DNA of 5,897 nucleotides from Gammaproteobacteria bacterium (lineage in GTDB: Bacteria > Pseudomonadota > Gammaproteobacteria > Pseudomonadales > UBA3067). Below are positions 5,109 to 5,897 of the stretch, in pieces. Made by a program: the position numbers and the translations under genes. Below the pieces are notes generated by a model, which worked only from the letters and a program-made list of their open reading frames with translations, was not told the origin of the DNA and ran no database searches. Each line of letters opens with the position of its first letter. Positions within the stretch are counted from its first letter, which is position 1. The DNA lies in contig NVVB01000041.1 in NCBI GenBank assembly GCA_002402085.1, positions 34,414-40,310 of the forward strand. Reading direction: 5' to 3'.

Positions 5109-5838
5109 GCTGATTTGCCTACCAATATTCTGCTCCATATATTTGCTTTTCCATAAGCATATCATCAGACTCATCATCGATATGCGTAGCATCACTTACT
5201 AACCTCCTAAACAATTGAAGCTCGTTGTTATCTAAATAGTATTTAGTTATCTTTGTTTCATAGAACGAAGGAACAGGCAAAGTGGCTGAGTAGTGCAAAC
5301 ATATACTATCTCCTCGATAAGATAGAATTACTTCTAACCTTGTTTCATTGTCGGAGCCGCTTAAATATATGTAGTCACCGACCTTGGCCTTTAAAATTCT
5401 TCTAGCATCTTGCCATTGTATTTTAGATGTCCCATCTGACTGACCAACATATGATAACGGAGAACGTTTTTCTTCGTCAATCCGGTTAAAATAGTCAACA
5501 AGTTTTATCCTGTTTAAAACTTCAAGATCAAAAGCCAGTCCACTCTCGCTTGAATTCTTTAACTTCCCTTCTATCACATAGGATTTTAATATTTCCGTTG
5601 GTCTTTTGTCAGACCATCCGTTTAGCTCTGAATGTGGTGGTTGCCACAATATTCTAGCATGTCCTTCTTGTACGAAATCTTCGTTATTTTCAAATTTAAC
5701 CGAATATGTTTCACCAACTTTTGGCAAAATTGAATCAAGCTCCATAAGCTTCTCAAAGCTCTGATCCCAACAGAGTCTCGACCATTCCATTGTTTGAAGT
5801 AGCTCTATACTCATCTCTTTACCGCGTAAGGCTCATAA
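5055..5838 (-). mobile_element. Integron gene cassette A (unknown protein)
   Basis: A cassette of about 784 bases from the cut point at 5839/5838 to that at 5055/5054. It begins TTATGAGC and its attC begins GCTCATAAC, so the two ends fit together perfectly as one attC when the cassette is circular. It holds one minus-strand gene. Its sequence is visibly more A+T-rich than the purN-dcd region, in line with acquisition from elsewhere. Confidence 0.88.
5119..5814 (-). CDS. Cassette protein of unknown function, 231 residues
   Basis: I do not recognise this protein. It is soluble in appearance: no signal peptide, no membrane helix, no obvious catalytic motif or zinc cluster. It has an acidic, helix-prone start (MSIELLQTMEWSRLCW), a middle of alternating hydrophobic and polar stretches suggesting beta strands (YSVKFENNEDF at about 37-47, GDYIYLSGS at about 146-154, TRLEVILSYRGDSICLHYSA at about 158-177), and an acidic tail with DDESDD before a C-terminal GAEYW. 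The ATG at 5814 has GAG directly adjacent to it and no properly spaced ribosome binding site. An upstream ATG at the cassette boundary stops after five codons. It is the sole gene of its cassette. The unbroken 231-codon frame between recombination sites argues that it is real. Confidence 0.75.
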   Translation of the reverse strand: MSIELLQTMEWSRLCWDQSFEKLMELDSILPKVGETYSVKFENNEDFVQEGHARILWQPPHSELNGWSDKRPTEILKSYVIEGKLKNSSESGLAFDLEVLNRIKLVDYFNRIDEEKRSPLSYVGQSDGTSKIQWQDARRILKAKVGDYIYLSGSDNETRLEVILSYRGDSICLHYSATLPVPSFYETKITKYYLDNNELQLFRRLVSDATHIDDESDDMLMEKQIYGAEYW

Positions 5839-5897
5839 CGTCTTGATCTGCGGAAAATATGGAGTTGCGAAGCAACGGAGTATTTTTCCGTCAGCAT
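5833..5897 (-). other. attC recombination site upstream of cassette A, cut by the window edge
   Basis: R' is GTTATGA on the minus strand (5839-5833). Most of the site is a long hairpin: CGGAAAATA (5851-5859) pairs with TATTTTTCCG (5881-5890, one extra base), and GTTGC (5864-5868) pairs with GCAAC (5872-5876) around a GAA loop, with CTG/CAG (5848-5850, 5892-5894) outside. The R'' box lies beyond 5897, so a further cassette must precede it to the right. Confidence 0.8.

Noticed and set aside
3827..5897. The hairpins between cassettes as rho-independent terminators or a CRISPR-like repeat array
   Set aside because: They lack T-runs, differ strongly in sequence and length, and share only the R boxes, which fits attC sites and neither alternative.

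Overview
The window looks like gammaproteobacterial chromosome that passes from a housekeeping region on the left into the cassette array of an integron on the right. The evidence is the tail of purM followed closely by purN, then a DUF3108 periplasmic protein, and a 188-residue Dcd of the proteobacterial type. Base composition is moderate on the left and visibly more A+T-rich in the right-hand genes. The purM-purN-DUF3108 order is also known from Pseudomonas-type genomes. I cannot name the genus from sequence alone.

Layout: 1-78 is the 3' end of purM (+). 90-791 is purN (+), the first transformylation step of purine synthesis. 1060-1887 is an exported DUF3108 protein (+). 1937-2503 is dcd (-), convergent with it, with a hairpin between the two stop codons and a recognisable promoter upstream at 2546-2574. 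2608-2808 holds an unlisted remnant of an HExxH zinc metallopeptidase domain (+). 3066-3584 is a DUF1993 protein (+) whose start is fixed by a strong ribosome binding site. 3585-3826 has no gene, only a hairpin and an imperfect direct repeat.

From about 3827 to the right edge the window is a run of three integron gene cassettes, all read on the minus strand: a 231-residue protein of unknown function (5119-5814), a DUF1761 four-helix membrane protein (4598-5023) and a lipoprotein-like exported protein (3879-4475). Each is a single ORF followed by a recombination site of attC type. For two of the cassettes, the first bases of the cassette are exactly complementary to the R'' box at its other end. 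A cassette excised as a circle requires this, so the assignment does not rest on hairpins alone. By cassette orientation, the integrase gene and attI should lie beyond position 5897, and 3827-3876 is the last recognisable, somewhat degenerate, attC before chromosomal sequence resumes.

The left-hand genes serve nucleotide synthesis: PurM and PurN act in purine synthesis and Dcd supplies dUTP for thymidylate. The right-hand genes are accessory, independent cassettes with no evident shared pathway. No integrase, CRISPR array, tRNA, rRNA or insertion sequence is visible. The least explained item is the 231-residue cassette protein, which I do not recognise.
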